A stretch of DNA of 64,000 nucleotides from Glandiceps talaboti (GCF_964340395.1 NC_135560.1:7494598-7558597); one strand, 5' to 3'. Shown: positions 35,816 through 48,839, numbered from the stretch's first letter. Program-made: numbers and translations. The notes: generated by a model from the sequence alone, not told the origin.

Positions 35816-36906
35816 GTACCATATTATATGAAATTTGAAGCTTGCATTTTTTCTTCCGTAAGGAAGAGATATATTTATGGGTGGAAGTCTGTCAGTCTGT
35901 GTGTCTGTGTGTGTGTCTGTCTGTGTCATCGTTTTCTCCATAGCGGCTTGCTCAATTCAAACAATATTTTGAAGACGTATTTTGTAGGGTAATGGCAAGA
36001 CTTGATTAGGTTTTGGTAAAAATCCCGTGAATATTAATGTGCAATTTACGTAATTAATGATTTTCGGTAATTAGGCTATATCTCAAGAATGCACGCTTCA
36101 AATTCATTATAACTTGGTACACACATTTGCGATACCAAGGCGCACCTGTCCTGAAAATATTACTAATGTAGCTTTTAGTTTTAATAAGATATTGGCATAT
36201 TATCGGTACATTGTATACACGATCGTCATGAATATAAAAGGATCTGTGTCATCGTTTTCTCCATGATGGCTTGCTCAATTCAAACGAAATTTTGAAGACG
36301 TATTCCGTAGGGTAATGGCAAGACTTGATAAGGTTTTGGTAAAAATCCTGTGAATATTAATGAGCAATTTACGTAATTAATGATTTTTGGTAATTAGGCT
36401 ATATCTCAAGAATGCACCCTTCAAATTCATTATAACTTGGTACACACATTTGCGATACCAAAGCGCACCTGTCCTGAATATATTACTAATGTAGCTCTTA
36501 GTTTTGATAAGTTATTGGCATATTTTCGATTGGCCACAAAAAAGAAAAAAAATAGTTTCTCGTCAGGAAATGTCGTCTAAAGTGGTGCGACTTTATCACC
36601 ATTTTCTAAAACACGACCGGCTCAATTCAAACGAAATTTATTGCATGTGTTCTGTAGGGTAGTGACAAGAACTGATTAGGTTTCGGTAAACATCCCAAGA
36701 ATATTAATGCTTTTCGGTAATTAGGCTATTTCTCAAGAATGCACACTTCAAAATTCAATATAATTTGATACATGCATTTGCGATACCAAAGCACACTTGT
36801 CCTGAAAATATTATTGATGTAGCTTGTAGTTTTAATAAATTATTGGCATATTTTTGTAGGCCACTAAAAAGGAAAAAATAGTTTCTCATCAGGAAATGTT
36901 GTCTAA

Positions 36907-38545
36907 GGGGCGTCATCGAAATCAAAAGCATCGTAATTACGCGTCGTAACGAGTAAAGACGAGTAGCTACTAGTAGTTACGATGTACTACGGTGAATATT
37001 CATAAGTCTCAACGCATATTCATGTACTTTAGGTTGTAGACAATAAAAAGTAAACACCTATTGTCCGTTTATTCATGAGCCCAAACTACGACCATTTACG
37101 CGTAGTCTTCATCGTGAAAAAAATAACGAAACAAAAAGATTTTCTTTCCTGTGCAAATCAGTTTCACGCTTACTTTTTTCAATGTTATTTGTTATTCATT
37201 CGATGCCTTCTATGGCATTCGTACAGTCGGCTAGTCAACTAAGTGTTTCAGATATATTCAGATGTTTACCTAATATGTCTTGCCTAAAAATACCTTGAAG
37301 AAGAATTTTTATTCGAAACGTCGGATTTTACATCTATTTATTCGGACTGCCTCGCAAGTTCCTTATGCACTTCTCGGCTGGTCAACAAACATGTCGACCA
37401 TTTTCGTCTGGCTGGTCAACGGTGCATTGATCGTGTTAGATTCTTGTCGCAGGATTCGTCAGTCGAATTCGAACATTGACCACAAAAACAAATTAAAAAC
37501 TAAAGCTTGTCTCGCATTAATATATCATTTGATTTGATTGATTTAGAAGTCACCTAAAAAGGTTTTGTTTCTTCAAAATTTTGAGGAAAAACGTCATTTA
37601 TATAACGAAATTTCGGGCTACGAATAACTGAATATGTTCATCACTTGCGTCTCTATGTTTATATATCTACCGACATCATGCATCACGCCACGTGTTGCCG
37701 AACATTGCGATTTCTCAACTCAACCCCATCATTTAGGAATGTTACTGTACCGAGAAACATAAAAAAAATAGTTGTTGTTTTAGAATATATAAAACAAATC
37801 CCGTTATTCGATGATATAAAAGTCAAAACTGCACTTCCACAACCCGGAAATTCAACAGCATTTCTTGGCCATACCATGGCCGTCAAGCGTGAGCTTGTAA
37901 GTTGTACTGTTAGTTTGTTGACCGTGCAAAAAACAAAAAAAGAAAGTCTAACCGCGATTGATGCTTTGAGAGTCACACAATTGTACGATAATCTTCCTCA
38001 AAGATTTACTGTTAACCCAGGACTGTTACAATATTACGTCCATGCGTCCATCACAATAAATTTCGAATACATACCGTCCTGTTCGTGAAAAGATTTACTG
38101 ACTATTGAATGAAACTTTGATTTCGTGCGTATCTTATTGTTGTTTTTTATGAATATCGCCCATGAACTTGCACTCATAAAAACATGTGCAGTACTAGTTT
38201 CATCAGCACATTACTGGCTGAGTACGTGGTTTTCTTTGACGATCGAAAATTATGACAAACTACGATCAACTACGATAGAAGACGATGTCATCATTGGAAA
38301 CACGGAAGGTGAGAATCACTATCTATATTGTGTGTTGGCGATAAAAAATTACGCGTATCTACGCTCAAAGACGACGTCTTTAAGGGAAACAAAGAAAAGT
38401 GAACTGATTATCTATTGTCAGTTATTCATGAACTTGAACACCTCATTATCTCCTGTTTCGCGTAGTACATCGTAGCTACTAGTAGCTACTCGTCTTTACT
38501 CGTTACGACGCGTAATTACGATGCTTTTGATTTCGATGTCGTCCC
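36907..38545. mobile_element. PIF/Harbinger-like non-autonomous element, 1.64 kb, 85-bp TIRs
   Basis: TIRs at 36907-36991 and 38461-38545 are about 95% identical in inverse orientation, begin GGG and contain catcgaaatcaaaagcatcg. The flanking TAA (36904-36906 and 38546-38548) is a 3-bp target duplication. The paralogous uninterrupted unit near 36570-36590 (gtcgtctaaagtggtgcgac) shows the empty site. TWA duplications and GG-rich ends are typical of PIF/Harbinger. Open frames at 37280-37537 and 37645-38088 (plus) have no recognisable domain, and I see no DDE transposase, so mobilisation would be in trans. Confidence 0.8.
37645..38088 (+). CDS. Hypothetical ORF inside the Harbinger-like element (147 codons)
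   Basis: The longest open frame of the element. It is Lys/Ile/Val-rich with segments such as NIKKIVVVLEYIKQIPLFDD and TAIDALRVTQLYDNLPQRF. No transmembrane segment, zinc-binding or DDE motif is visible, and I do not recognise a family. Internal stops of length expected by chance in AT-rich DNA are absent, which is mildly suggestive, but the frame could still be fortuitous. Confidence 0.2.
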   Translation: MRLYVYISTDIMHHATCCRTLRFLNSTPSFRNVTVPRNIKKIVVVLEYIKQIPLFDDIKVKTALPQPGNSTAFLGHTMAVKRELVSCTVSLLTVQKTKKESLTAIDALRVTQLYDNLPQRFTVNPGLLQYYVHASITINFEYIPSCS

Positions 38546-38879
38546 TAAAGTGGTACGACGATGCGCTTCTTTTTTTTTTTTTTTTACATTCACAACAAAT
38601 GTCACAGTACATGTTGTGGTTGGCCAGGAGATCACTAACAGCAATGAGCAAATAGCAATCAATGAGAAAAAATAACTTATTAGATATGTTCTGTTGTATT
38701 CCAACAATTGTCTGTAGGAACGAAAATCTCAAAACTTTGCCCTTACGGAAGACGTTCAGTTTACATCTGGTTAAGATACAGTGTAGTTACCTAAAATCAT
38801 TAATTATGCAAATGTTTCATTAAAACTGTAAGCTATATCAACAAATTTTATAGGACATATCTGCTTTGTTATGGTTAAT

Positions 38880-39345
38880 ATATGTACTAAATGATATTGA
38901 AATTCAAGTATGCATTCTTATGATATATCCTAATTACCAAAAATGATTAATCATGCAAATTAGTTATCAACACTGTACAAGTATGCATTCTTAGGATATA
39001 TCCTAATTACCAAAAATGATTAATCATGCAAATTAGTTATTAACACTGTAAGGTACATCAACAAATTTTATAGGGCATATAAACTTTGTTGTGTTTAATG
39101 TATGAAGTAAATTATATTGAAATTAAAGTATGCAGTCTTAAGATATAACCTAATTACCGAAATAATTAATTATGTAAATTATTCACTAAATCTTTAAGCG
39201 AAATCAACAACTTTTATACTATAGGACATATGCACTCTGTTATGGTTAATGTATGTACTGAATTGTATTGAAATTGAAGTATGCAGTCTTAAGATATAGC
39301 CTAATTACTGAAACTCATTAATTATGCAAATTATTCATTAACACA
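38880..39345. repeat. Degenerate AT-rich tandem repeat
   Basis: Units include aggatatatcctaattacca, aaaatgattaatcatgcaaa and tatagggcatataaactttg. A short exact duplication of about 60 bp lies at 38915-39040. Related to sequence at 35500-35660. Confidence 0.7.
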
Positions 39346-39593
39346 GAAAGGTACATCAGTGTCTTCAATAAAGACCTGTTTAAATTATCATAGGACTGAA
39401 GAAATATAAGATTGGTTGGGTCGTTAGAAACATAAAAATAAAGTGGTCCACCTTTATCAAAACAAGAATGTCAGATATTCTATTTACAGTTTTATGGAAT
39501 AAACATGTTATTTGTTTAACAAGAGCATACAAGACAGTTCATAATAGACAGTCGCTTTTTTTGGCAGATTTGAGGAAAAAGCCACTTTGAAAT

Positions 39594-39951
39594 GGATAAC
39601 TTAAGTGTTTCAGCTACTTGCTCCATTCACTCAGAAAGTTCATATCAGGTGTAAAATAACAGCATTTGATTATCAGCCCAGTAGTGGTCGCTCTAAATGT
39701 AGTCTATCTGTGAACAATGTTTACTCATTGGGAAGGGTTACTAAGCTGATCATTAGCAGTGAATGTGTCAATAACATTTGTCTATATTCTAATTGTGACA
39801 CAGTTGGGTTTCGTCTGCTGTCAACATTGTTTACAAATTGAGTACATTTAGAGCGTCCACTACTGGGCTGATAATTAAAACATTGTTATTTGACACCTGA
39901 TATGAACGTTCTTAGTGAATCGGGCAAGTAGCTGAAATGCTTTAGTTATCC
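39594..39951. mobile_element. Palindromic MITE, ~358 bp with ~127-bp arms
   Basis: Ends ggataac and gttatcc. Arms share, in inverse order, gtttcagctacttgc, gttcatatcaggtgt, aaataaca, cagcccagtagtgg and cgctctaaatgta. A similar right-arm piece (gaaacagtgttatttgacac) appears at 62362, a probable degenerate relative. No coding capacity. Confidence 0.88.
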
Positions 39952-40456
39952 ATTATGCATTGTAAATAGGAGTGGAGAAATAAAGAAGTGAAATGGTTTT
40001 ATCCTATTTTAATTGATCCGCATGGTATTCGTTTAATGAAGGGATACAACAGTTGTATTTCCTGATAGCATTTGTATTGTGAGAAGTCAATACGTGAGTG
40101 ATGACTCACTACCTTGTATTGTTAGAATTGACGTCAAGTTATGATGTTTTAATGTTATTTCCCAGTAATTTTCTTTGCTATCCTTTAAAGATCGCAAGAA
40201 TTTTCCAGAAAAACAAAAATATTGGCAAATAACATAATTATGCAAGCTCCAGTAATATAAAAACACAACAAGGAAAATAATGGCAATTTTGAACAATTTG
40301 ACTCATACATTGTATTTTGAACAAAGTGACATAGACACATGTTGCTGTGACGTAGACACGTGTTGTCATGATGTAAAATAACCAGCGTATAAATTCCATA
40401 TTTTTTGGAGTCAACTTTGCTTGTGCCATGGTATAATACTATATACCGGGATATAT

Positions 40457-40462
<6 letters not shown>

Positions 40463-40494
<32 letters not shown>
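40463..40494. repeat. (AT)n microsatellite
   Basis: Pure at run. Confidence 0.97.
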
Positions 40495-40497
<3 letters not shown>

Positions 40498-41049
40498 GGT
40501 TTTCCACAAGAACACCTCATGGCTTTTTGATAATGAGTAACATACTATGTGCTTTGCAAATTAATAAGTGTCCACTGGAAAACTGCACCGTAGTCAGAAT
40601 ATTCCAAAACGCTGTCTGATTTGTACTTTCAGACATTACTCATTGAAGTCAGGCTAATCTTACTAGAGTACATGGTTTGTAAATGCATTTTTGACATAAC
40701 ATAGATTTGCCATTGATGAGTTTGTGAATGCTCATTTTCATTGGTTTAGATATCACTGATTTTTAGTTGAATAGATATTAATTTTATAAATTATTAAACT
40801 TGCTTGAGAGGTGTGCAGAGTACTTGCAGGAAACTATAGGAAGATAGTCAGTATTTCAATTTGACCTTGACCCTCAACTTGAAGGTCAGTTGCCTTATAC
40901 GTACTAGGTTTAGTTTACTATGTCCACTGTGTGCACTACTGTCCAAGACAGATACGTCCTAGCAAATATACATTGTCAAAAATGGTATATCAAATTTTTG
41001 TCAAAATAGGTCAAATAAATGTGGTCTGTGATTTGTTGCAGTCAACACA

Positions 41050-42165
41050 CATCTACCAATGCTGACTTGAAATTTTGCATGTTAAACACCAAGAATATCA
41101 CCATAGAAAAAAGTTCATTAAATCTATTTTTGAACAAGAACAGATGTGTTGTGATATGTTCTTGATTGGATGTCAGATGGAATACTATCTGGACAGGAGT
41201 GATAATACTCAGTGATGTTTTAATGGCCATCATGTGACAGTAATAGCATCAACCAGACACGAGACAAAACATTGTGATGCTATATATAAATCAAGAGAAT
41301 CAATTCTGTCTCATAGAAACTGCATTTCAGGTGGAAACTATTAACTGCCCATCTAAGTAAAGGATATAAAAGTAGGTACGTGAGCCTAGTTGTATATCCT
41401 ACTAATATCACAGCTCCTTTTGTGGTGATTACTTGATGATATTCGGTATACAACTGCATCCCTATGATATCTCTCATTTTCATATACACTGTATACACCC
41501 ACTCTCACACTCAAACCAAGTTACACTGATCAGTTGTCAGTGGCAATGTGGTATTAGGCTCAGTTGAAATGGTAGGTCAAAATATAAAGTATAACCATAG
41601 ACCCTACTTTTGTGTAGTGTCTATTGTATAACAAATAAATATTATGGCATTTGGTGGTGTGCATATACATTGTATATCTTGGCCAATGCTGAGGGCATGC
41701 ACACTTGTGGGTTGGTGCCTGATGGCTGATGTTTGTTTTAAGTGTTACAACATGAGATTTAGATCTGGGATTGGATCACCATCAAAATCTAGTTGATTCT
41801 TTGTGCATACTCAATCATGTTGTCAGTTGCTATCACATTCTGTTGTCATGACTTGAAAAGCATGTTTAAAACTCAAGCGTTATCACCATGGCAAACAGCC
41901 TAAATTTATCTTTAAACAGATGTGTTGTGATCTATTCTTGTGTTGACATCCGATGGAGCACTGTCTGGACAGACGTTATACTCAGTGGCATTTTAATGGA
42001 TATTATGTGACAGCTACTGCAGCCCTATTTTGCTGCCATTCGATTAGACAGGAGACAAAGCAACATTATTAGAGAGAAGCAAAACATCATGCATGCCTTT
42101 AGCAAGGTTATCTGTGTCATGGAAACTGTGATTAGTGGGAACCATTTACTGCCCATCTAAGGCTG
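41050..42165. repeat. Diverged ~320-bp duplication, copies ~800 bp apart
   Basis: Segments 41060-41365 and 41860-42165 share, in order, acagatgtgttgtgat, tctggacag, cagtg-ttttaatgg, atgtgacag, gacacgagacaaa-type, tcatagaaactg and actgcccatctaag. Similarity is moderate, so the duplication is old. Confidence 0.75.
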
Positions 42166-42636
42166 GAAATAGTATGTCAACGCATAGAGTACAATGATAT
42201 TGATAAAAGACACCAGTGTCAATAGACACTCAATTTCATATCTTACTGTACAAAATCTCACAATCATCAATTTGATTAATTTTTCCATCATCTTGAGACA
42301 GCTTGAAAACCTAGGGGAGAACACAGTAATTTTGTTGAAGTTTGTGAATCCTTTAGACACAGAGGGTGGAAATTCAGTAGCACTGCAAATTCATAGGTGT
42401 TGGGTTTTAAAGTCACCATGAGGCAAATTCCTAGGGGGAGGACAGTGTGTAATCAGTTTGGGTTGTTGTTTTTTTTGCTAGATTTGAGACGTTCTTTTGA
42501 ATAAGCAGAGTGTAGAATATGTAGTTGACATGTAAAATTTGTTGTTTCTAGTGGGAAACCGTGGCAACGTGTCTGGTGAACTCCAGAAGATTTTACCCTC
42601 TAACTGCCCAGAACAAATACTGTAAACCTGCATATA

Positions 42637-42680
42637 TTTTTAGTCCCCGCCGGACGAAGTCCGGGACGGGGACTTACTTG
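42637..42680. repeat. Hairpin-headed repeat, copy D (head only)
   Basis: ttagtccccgccggacgaag followed by tccgggacggggacttactt. The outer stem gtcccc/ggggac and inner stem ccggac/gtccgg are intact around a gaa loop. The body seen in copies A-C is missing. Confidence 0.8.
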
Positions 42681-43066
42681 TTCGACTAGAAAATGTTACT
42701 GTTTCATTCATATTTTACTGCTTCAGCTTGTTCCTAAAGAATAAGTTTAATAAAATTACCAAGCCTTTGTGAAGTATGCTTACATACAAGTAAAGAAGAC
42801 ATTTTAGTCACTACTTCTCCCCCCCCCCCCAAAAAAAAAAAATGTAAAAAATTACTCTTTAGTGAATATTAGGTCTACAACAGTACTTGTAGGATTACCT
42901 ACTTCAGAATTCTAACAGCAGTAGTGAAGTAGCTAAGTACTTAGTCATGATGGACTCTTTCTAGTATGCTAAAAAGCCTTCAACTGCTTCACTCTATCTT
43001 GAGTGTGTACCCAAGTATCAATAGTGCATTTTTGTACAGGTTTTATCAACAAACCCTGCTTTAATA

Positions 43067-43498
43067 TATCAAAACATATCCGTTCATACATATACCGCTG
43101 TGTGCCCTTTAAAGGAAGCTCCTTAAGAGGGCACACAGCGGTAAGTGTATGAACTAAGATGAATTTTTGTTGTTGTGAGTATTTAAAAGTGATAAGAACT
43201 GAATCTTGTATCGTGTGAACTCCATGCAGACATTTAAACGACATTAAAAAATTCAATGACTGCCACATGGAGCATTTTTGTACTATAGGTATTCTGTATA
43301 TCAAAACATCCGTTCATACATATACCGCTCTGTGCCCTTTAAAGGAAGCTCCTTAAGAGAGCACACAGCGGTAAATGTATGAACTAAGATGAATTTTTGT
43401 TGTTGTGAGTAAAAGTGATAAGAACTGAATGTTGTATCGTGTGATTCAAATTCAATGACTGCCACATGGAGCATTTTTGTACTATAGGTATTCTGTCC
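43067..43498. repeat. Tandem duplication (232 and 200 bp), each with a 51-bp hairpin
   Basis: The second copy starts at 43299. Each has a near-perfect palindrome, at 43093-43143 and 43323-43373, reading taccgctgtgtgccctttaa then aggaagctccttaa and the inverse gagggcacacagcggta. Then follow gaatttttgttgttgtgagt and atgactgccacatggagcat. Copy 2 lacks about 30 bp and carries two substitutions in the hairpin. Confidence 0.93.
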
Positions 43499-43641
43499 AC
43501 ATTTTCAGTTGTTTAGATAAAAGGTTTGGAAAATTTTCTGAGTTGTTGATAGATGTGATTCAGTACTTTGAATCTTCAACATAGCCAAAAAAAACTGTTC
43601 AACGTAACTTAATTTTAGTTTGTATTGAGATTTTTGGTAGC

Positions 43642-43994
43642 TTAAAGTGGCCATATGGATGAGAATTAGGTATTTAATTTGGATTTGTAATTTATAAAAT
43701 AATTTTATCATGGCTTCCTACTTGAAAAATCAACATGGAACAACATATGCCAAGTCCTTGTTTGTAACTCAATAAATGGCAAAAGACTGATAAGTGTGTA
43801 AAAAGTTTGTTTGTCAGTATAATAACAAACATTTTGACTCATTTTTTAGTTTTTTGCAATGTAGTTAGTTACAAACAAGGACTTTGTCTGCGTTGGTTCA
43901 CATTGATTTTGCAAGTAGGAAGCTATGAATAAATTGTTTTATGAATTAAAAATCCAAAATAAATACCCGATTCTCATCCATATGGCCACTTTAA
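43642..43994. mobile_element. TTAA-flanked palindromic MITE, copy 3 (uninterrupted)
   Basis: TTAA then agtggccatatggatgagaa on the left, and the inverse ending ggccactTTAA on the right. The inner arms carry tcatggcttcctacttgaaa, gtttgtaactcaat and their inverses around a short AT-rich loop. About 353 bp; one of two intact copies that define the family. Confidence 0.9.
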
Positions 43995-44699
43995 TTAATC
44001 TACATGTATGGTAAAATGTAATAGTTCTTATACAGTTAACTTTGAGGTACGAATGCCAAACAGTGAACTGATTATAGATGGTGTCTTTCTTGCAAATCAC
44101 TCCAAAAAATATATAGTTTGAATTCTTTTTTCTCAATCAGATATTTTTGTTGTACAGTTTTCGTCATGTATGCAACAATAACAGTAAAAGGCAGAATTAC
44201 TCAGGATCGAAATGTATGGATTTCAATTACTGAAATCTTATCTCATTTCCCATCAATATTGACATTCAGTGACAGAATTGAAATTTTGGATCATTACACT
44301 AGCATAACTATTCTCATTCTCCAGGACATCGGGCAATAAGCTATTCTATAACCTTTGAACATCATTCTTTTCTGATTTGCAAAGTTTGATGAGCGCCCTC
44401 AAGAGTCTAAAATTGGCATTGTCTACCATAACACAAAAACAGATACTAATACTGTATCAAGATATACACCTATCTCACCAAGACATGACAACTCATTTTA
44501 CTTTGAAATAACGTAGTTACAGAAGTTTACATATTTTTTATAAACATTTTGTGTTGTCCCAAAATTTAGATAAAACTAAGATTACCTTTATTGACCAAAA
44601 CAACAACAATGTCAAAGGGGAGAAGATATGCTTTAATGTTTAATGTTTAAACCATAAAACAGCGAATTGAACAGTAAATAAGTATTCAGTGTCATTCAG

Positions 44700-44930
44700 T
44701 AGAATACAATACAATGCAATACAATGTGATGTAATACAATGCGATGCAATTTGATTCACTGTTACACTATATAATACTGTACAATACTATACAATACAAT
44801 ACAAAATACACAATACTATACAATGCAATACAATACACAATACAACACTATACAATACAATGCAGTACAAACTACACAATACAATACCATGCTATACAAT
44901 ACACAATACAATACCTAAACAAAATGTAAT
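44700..44930. repeat. (ACAAT)n-like pentanucleotide minisatellite
   Basis: Irregular acaat/actat/gcaat units over about 220 bp. Confidence 0.92.
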
Positions 44931-45799
44931 ATAACTGTAACATATAGTCTTATGTTTTTCAGTGCTAGAGTTATTTTAACGTGAATATGCACAATATCCT
45001 TTTCCACAAAAACTAAGCCCTGCCAGCCTTTGATTTGTCAAATTTCTATGTTTAGCTGGATCAGTGATTTATAGGTATTGCCTACTTTCCCCTTGCACTG
45101 TCCACAAGGTTAAAGTGTGCCATTCTGCCAAATGTTTATGGACCAAAATAAATCTGTTTACTGTAACATACTGAACAGGGAACCTGACTAATTTTAAAGA
45201 GCAAGTACTACAGATTTATGTGTGGGTGATGTGTGAAATGTTAAAACGGTTCTTAAAGTAGTAATACAACTGTACAGTTGGTGTTAAAATGACAATGTAG
45301 CATTTCACTTACAGAAATGGAATCGCTTAATATATTGTTGCACTTTGTTCTTTGTTCAAATTCAGACTCAATTTCTCAGGTGTGGGGGGCATTGTACATA
45401 CGTGAGGGGGGTGACATACAGTCACATATATTGCTTGCATCTGATAAGTACAATCAGAAATAACACAAAGGACAAGTGATATGCGAGTCTGTGTGCTTAA
45501 TTACACCATTGCAGTGTTGCTAATAGGGAATGACTCATTAGCCAGCCATGTAGGGTTTCCAGCATTTCCTTGGGCCTTCCTTATCCTTGGTAGTGCATTA
45601 TTGCCAATACTACAAGTATGATAAATACAGTCTTACATATGACGTAGGAAAGTTCCATGTGTGTGGTATCAATTGTTATCAATGTCATTGATCCACTTAT
45701 CAGTAACATTGCAAAAAACTTTAGAAATTCAACCAAGGCTATGATATCATATTTAGAATTTATTAATATTTTTTTTGTAAATTTAACTTACTTGTAATA

Positions 45800-46110
45800 T
45801 TGTACACATGAACAGTATTGCATCACCTAATCAAATTGATTTTTGGATTCACACCCACAATTGGTGCCCACAATAGTGATCATGATTGCAACCTGTTTCT
45901 GTACTGCTGATGATTGATATTATCACTGGTTAACATGTACAATGTCTAATTATTGGTATTTTAACAATTTTCATTGAACATATTCATGTGGTTGTCTAAT
46001 CGAAAAATAATAGTCATGGTAACTAATTCAAGCCAAGCTTTCGCTGAAGATTTAAACTTGTCACTACACTACCTACAAATAATATTGACCCCTAATGAAG
46101 ATATATCCTG
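45800..46110. repeat. Dispersed repeat, copy 2
   Basis: Blocks such as ggtattttaacaattttcat and tggttgtctaatcgaaaaat match 56220-56420 in inverse orientation and more weakly 11490-11700 in direct orientation. Confidence 0.6.
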
Positions 46111-47048
46111 TCTTTTTATAAGTGATTAACCAATTTTTAGCATTTTTGAAAAAGCCTTTAAAAAAATTGTGTGGTTCCAGTTACTCAACCCCACCTAGTT
46201 TTTCACTGCCGACCCCAAACATTTTTTTTACGTATTTGAGGAAAAAATAATGAAATCATGAAAATTGTGAAGTGCGCGAGAAATAGTGGATGCAGAAACT
46301 GACATCAACTTAAAAAGACAATTATATAAAACTGTTCTTCCAATCTGTAATGACTGTACATCTAATGGGAAGAAACCAATAACACAGAGACCATATAGAC
46401 AAAAATGAAAAATATAATTACCCGAACTAGACATTCGCACATGAAAAAAAAATTCTCCCCCCCCCAAAAAAAAAAAAATCTACCTACCCCACCAATTCTA
46501 AAATTGAGCTAAGTAAATCAGAACCAGTCAATTATTTTTTTTAGGCCATAGTTTATTTGATGAAAAAAATGTCGCAGTTGCAGCGATCATTCTTTTTTTC
46601 TGAGTATGTTTATGAACACTAGGACTGAGAATAAGACTACCCTAATCTTGAAGATTATCCATCCTTCTCTATCAGTGCTGACTAATACCATGTTTGTATA
46701 TCAACGGATGCCGTGTTGTGTAACATCAAAGGAGATTACTTTCTTCAAGTGATTTTTTCCTGTGCGTCTGCCAGACACCATCTGCCCAGTGCTGTGTTTC
46801 TCTAATACTGCTTTGCCCCCATTACCTGTCACACTCTCCCCCTACAATCACATTCACTCAGTTGTTTACTTCTCAGTATATTCCATTGATGACTTTACAG
46901 ATCGGTCCATGTATATGTATACTAGTCTAGCGGCATCCGTGGCATCAAATCTCTAGATCTCTCTTTACGTCTAGCTCAATGAGGTCTACGTTAGCTCAAT
47001 GATGTCCTTCGATGAAATTTCAAATTTAATCGAAACCACCCACACTAG

Positions 47049-47157
47049 TGTTCTCCCCAGGATAGATTGCAAGGATGGTGGCTAATTTGCATATTAATTT
47101 ACATATAAATAACATGATGGTAGTTTGCATATTGATTTGCATATTGGGAGAACACTG
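47049..47157. mobile_element. Mini-MITE, ~108 bp
   Basis: Ends agtgttctcccc and gggagaacact are inverted. The inner sequence is AT-rich with repeated tttgcatatt. Confidence 0.65.
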
Positions 47158-48839
47158 CACACAGTCATTAACATCATGTCTTTGTTAGTCAATCACAGAA
47201 TACTGTCCAATGATAAGTTAGTGTTTATTGGGATAGTTACAAAATGACCAAATATCTCAGGATGCTACTTATACATTGTTTACATCATTATAACAGTCAG
47301 AGGTTCTCTCATTTGCATGAACAACTTTTGAATCATGATTTCTCATTGAGTTTGATACACAGGGTCAGAGATGATTCAATATCATGGGTAGCATCTAGAC
47401 TAATATATATATATATACCTTCTGTAACTAATGCATTTAAATGGCCTCACAGATATTTTGCTTTAATACGGCCATGTTTTGAATAAACTGTCCCCTGTGA
47501 TTTAGAAATAAGGAGGCAGACAATGCTATGACAGGTAATTGTGTGTTGTTTTGGGGAGTATCTTCTGCAAATTTGCCATAAAATGGTTTACTGAATCTAC
47601 TTTATCAAATCAGATTAGTTAAACTCACGTATTTTAAATGATGGCCTACTAATTTGACAAACACAGAAACATTCCTAGATATTATGAATAACAAAAATTA
47701 CAATGACAATGTAGTTCATGAAATTTGACTTTTATAAATGGAACACTACTTCTTATAGCATTTATTAATTCATAATGTACATGAATGATTACCATCATAT
47801 CAAAATAGTGAAAAACTACTCTGTTAGTCATTCCTTGGTATTTTTTAATTGTATCTCAAAAGAAACGAATGTTTCAAATCCTCACATAAATGTTCAATTT
47901 GCTTTAAATATTATGCATAGGGACATTATTAAAGAACCAACCATTGTGTTTATTCAGTTTTTACTTAATGAATATTCATTATCTGATTTGCATAGTCAGT
48001 GATTTTAGCAATTTATTCACTATGAACTCTTCCCTTCACTTCTGAAGGATGGGGTGGACAGATTTTCAGGTTATTGGTGTGTTTCTAACAGACCTAGGGC
48101 AACTAAATGTCTAGCGTTGCTATGAACTATGATATTTTCCTGGAAGACCTACTGTATTTCATCTTAAATTTCATCTGAAATCCCTACATTCCTTTCACAG
48201 TCTGATCTCACACTCACTCTGTGACTTTATAATCCTGAGTCTTTCCAAGTTATTAGCCAGATTTTTGTTCGTAGGTCATGTGGGCACGTCATAAAATCAA
48301 TAATTGGTATATTCTGACTCACGATATGTTGGGTTTCGGAATAACTGTCTCGGTACAATACTTTGAATCTGGAATAATTTTCAAATTTCTTTCAGTGCCA
48401 CAATAGTCTAATGGAAATCCTGCATTCAGCAGCACACGCTTATAAAATCTTGTTGTCAGTTAGATTTGTGTGAACCATGATGCTTTTTAGCAAAAACAGC
48501 ACTTCACACATCACACTTGAAGCTTGAGAAAGGTTAAGATGCAAATCCCCCCCCCCCCCTCCTTTCTGTGTCTTAACAGTATAAGGAAGTCCTGCATATA
48601 TTGGTATCATTTTCATTCAACAGCATACTCTCCTGAATCTTGCTGTTAGTCAGACATCCTTAATGAGCTGTACTTGTTAACAGAGCAACATGGAACATTG
48701 TTAGCTGGAATATAAAATTAAGAAACAAATTTCTTTAACGTAGTGCCACAATAGTAGAATGGAAAGTTTAACCCTGTATGTATAAGCTTAATTTTCTTTC
48801 AGTAACACACTTATAGAATCACATCATTAGTGCAACATA

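Larger units (their letters stand above)
35840..38755. mobile_element. Element with CTTCCGTAAGG ends, split by a Harbinger-like insertion
   Basis: The left end (near 35855) reads cttccgtaaggaag and the right end (near 38745) reads ccttacggaag. Inside are a tctgtgtg run, then three ~340-bp units with landmarks ttttctccatagcggcttgc, ggtaatggcaagacttgat and gcgataccaaggcgcacctg. The third unit is interrupted at 36906 by the 1.64 kb element described next. Flanking AT-rich units at 35550-35670 and 38780-39345 may be remnants of the same family. Confidence 0.7.
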
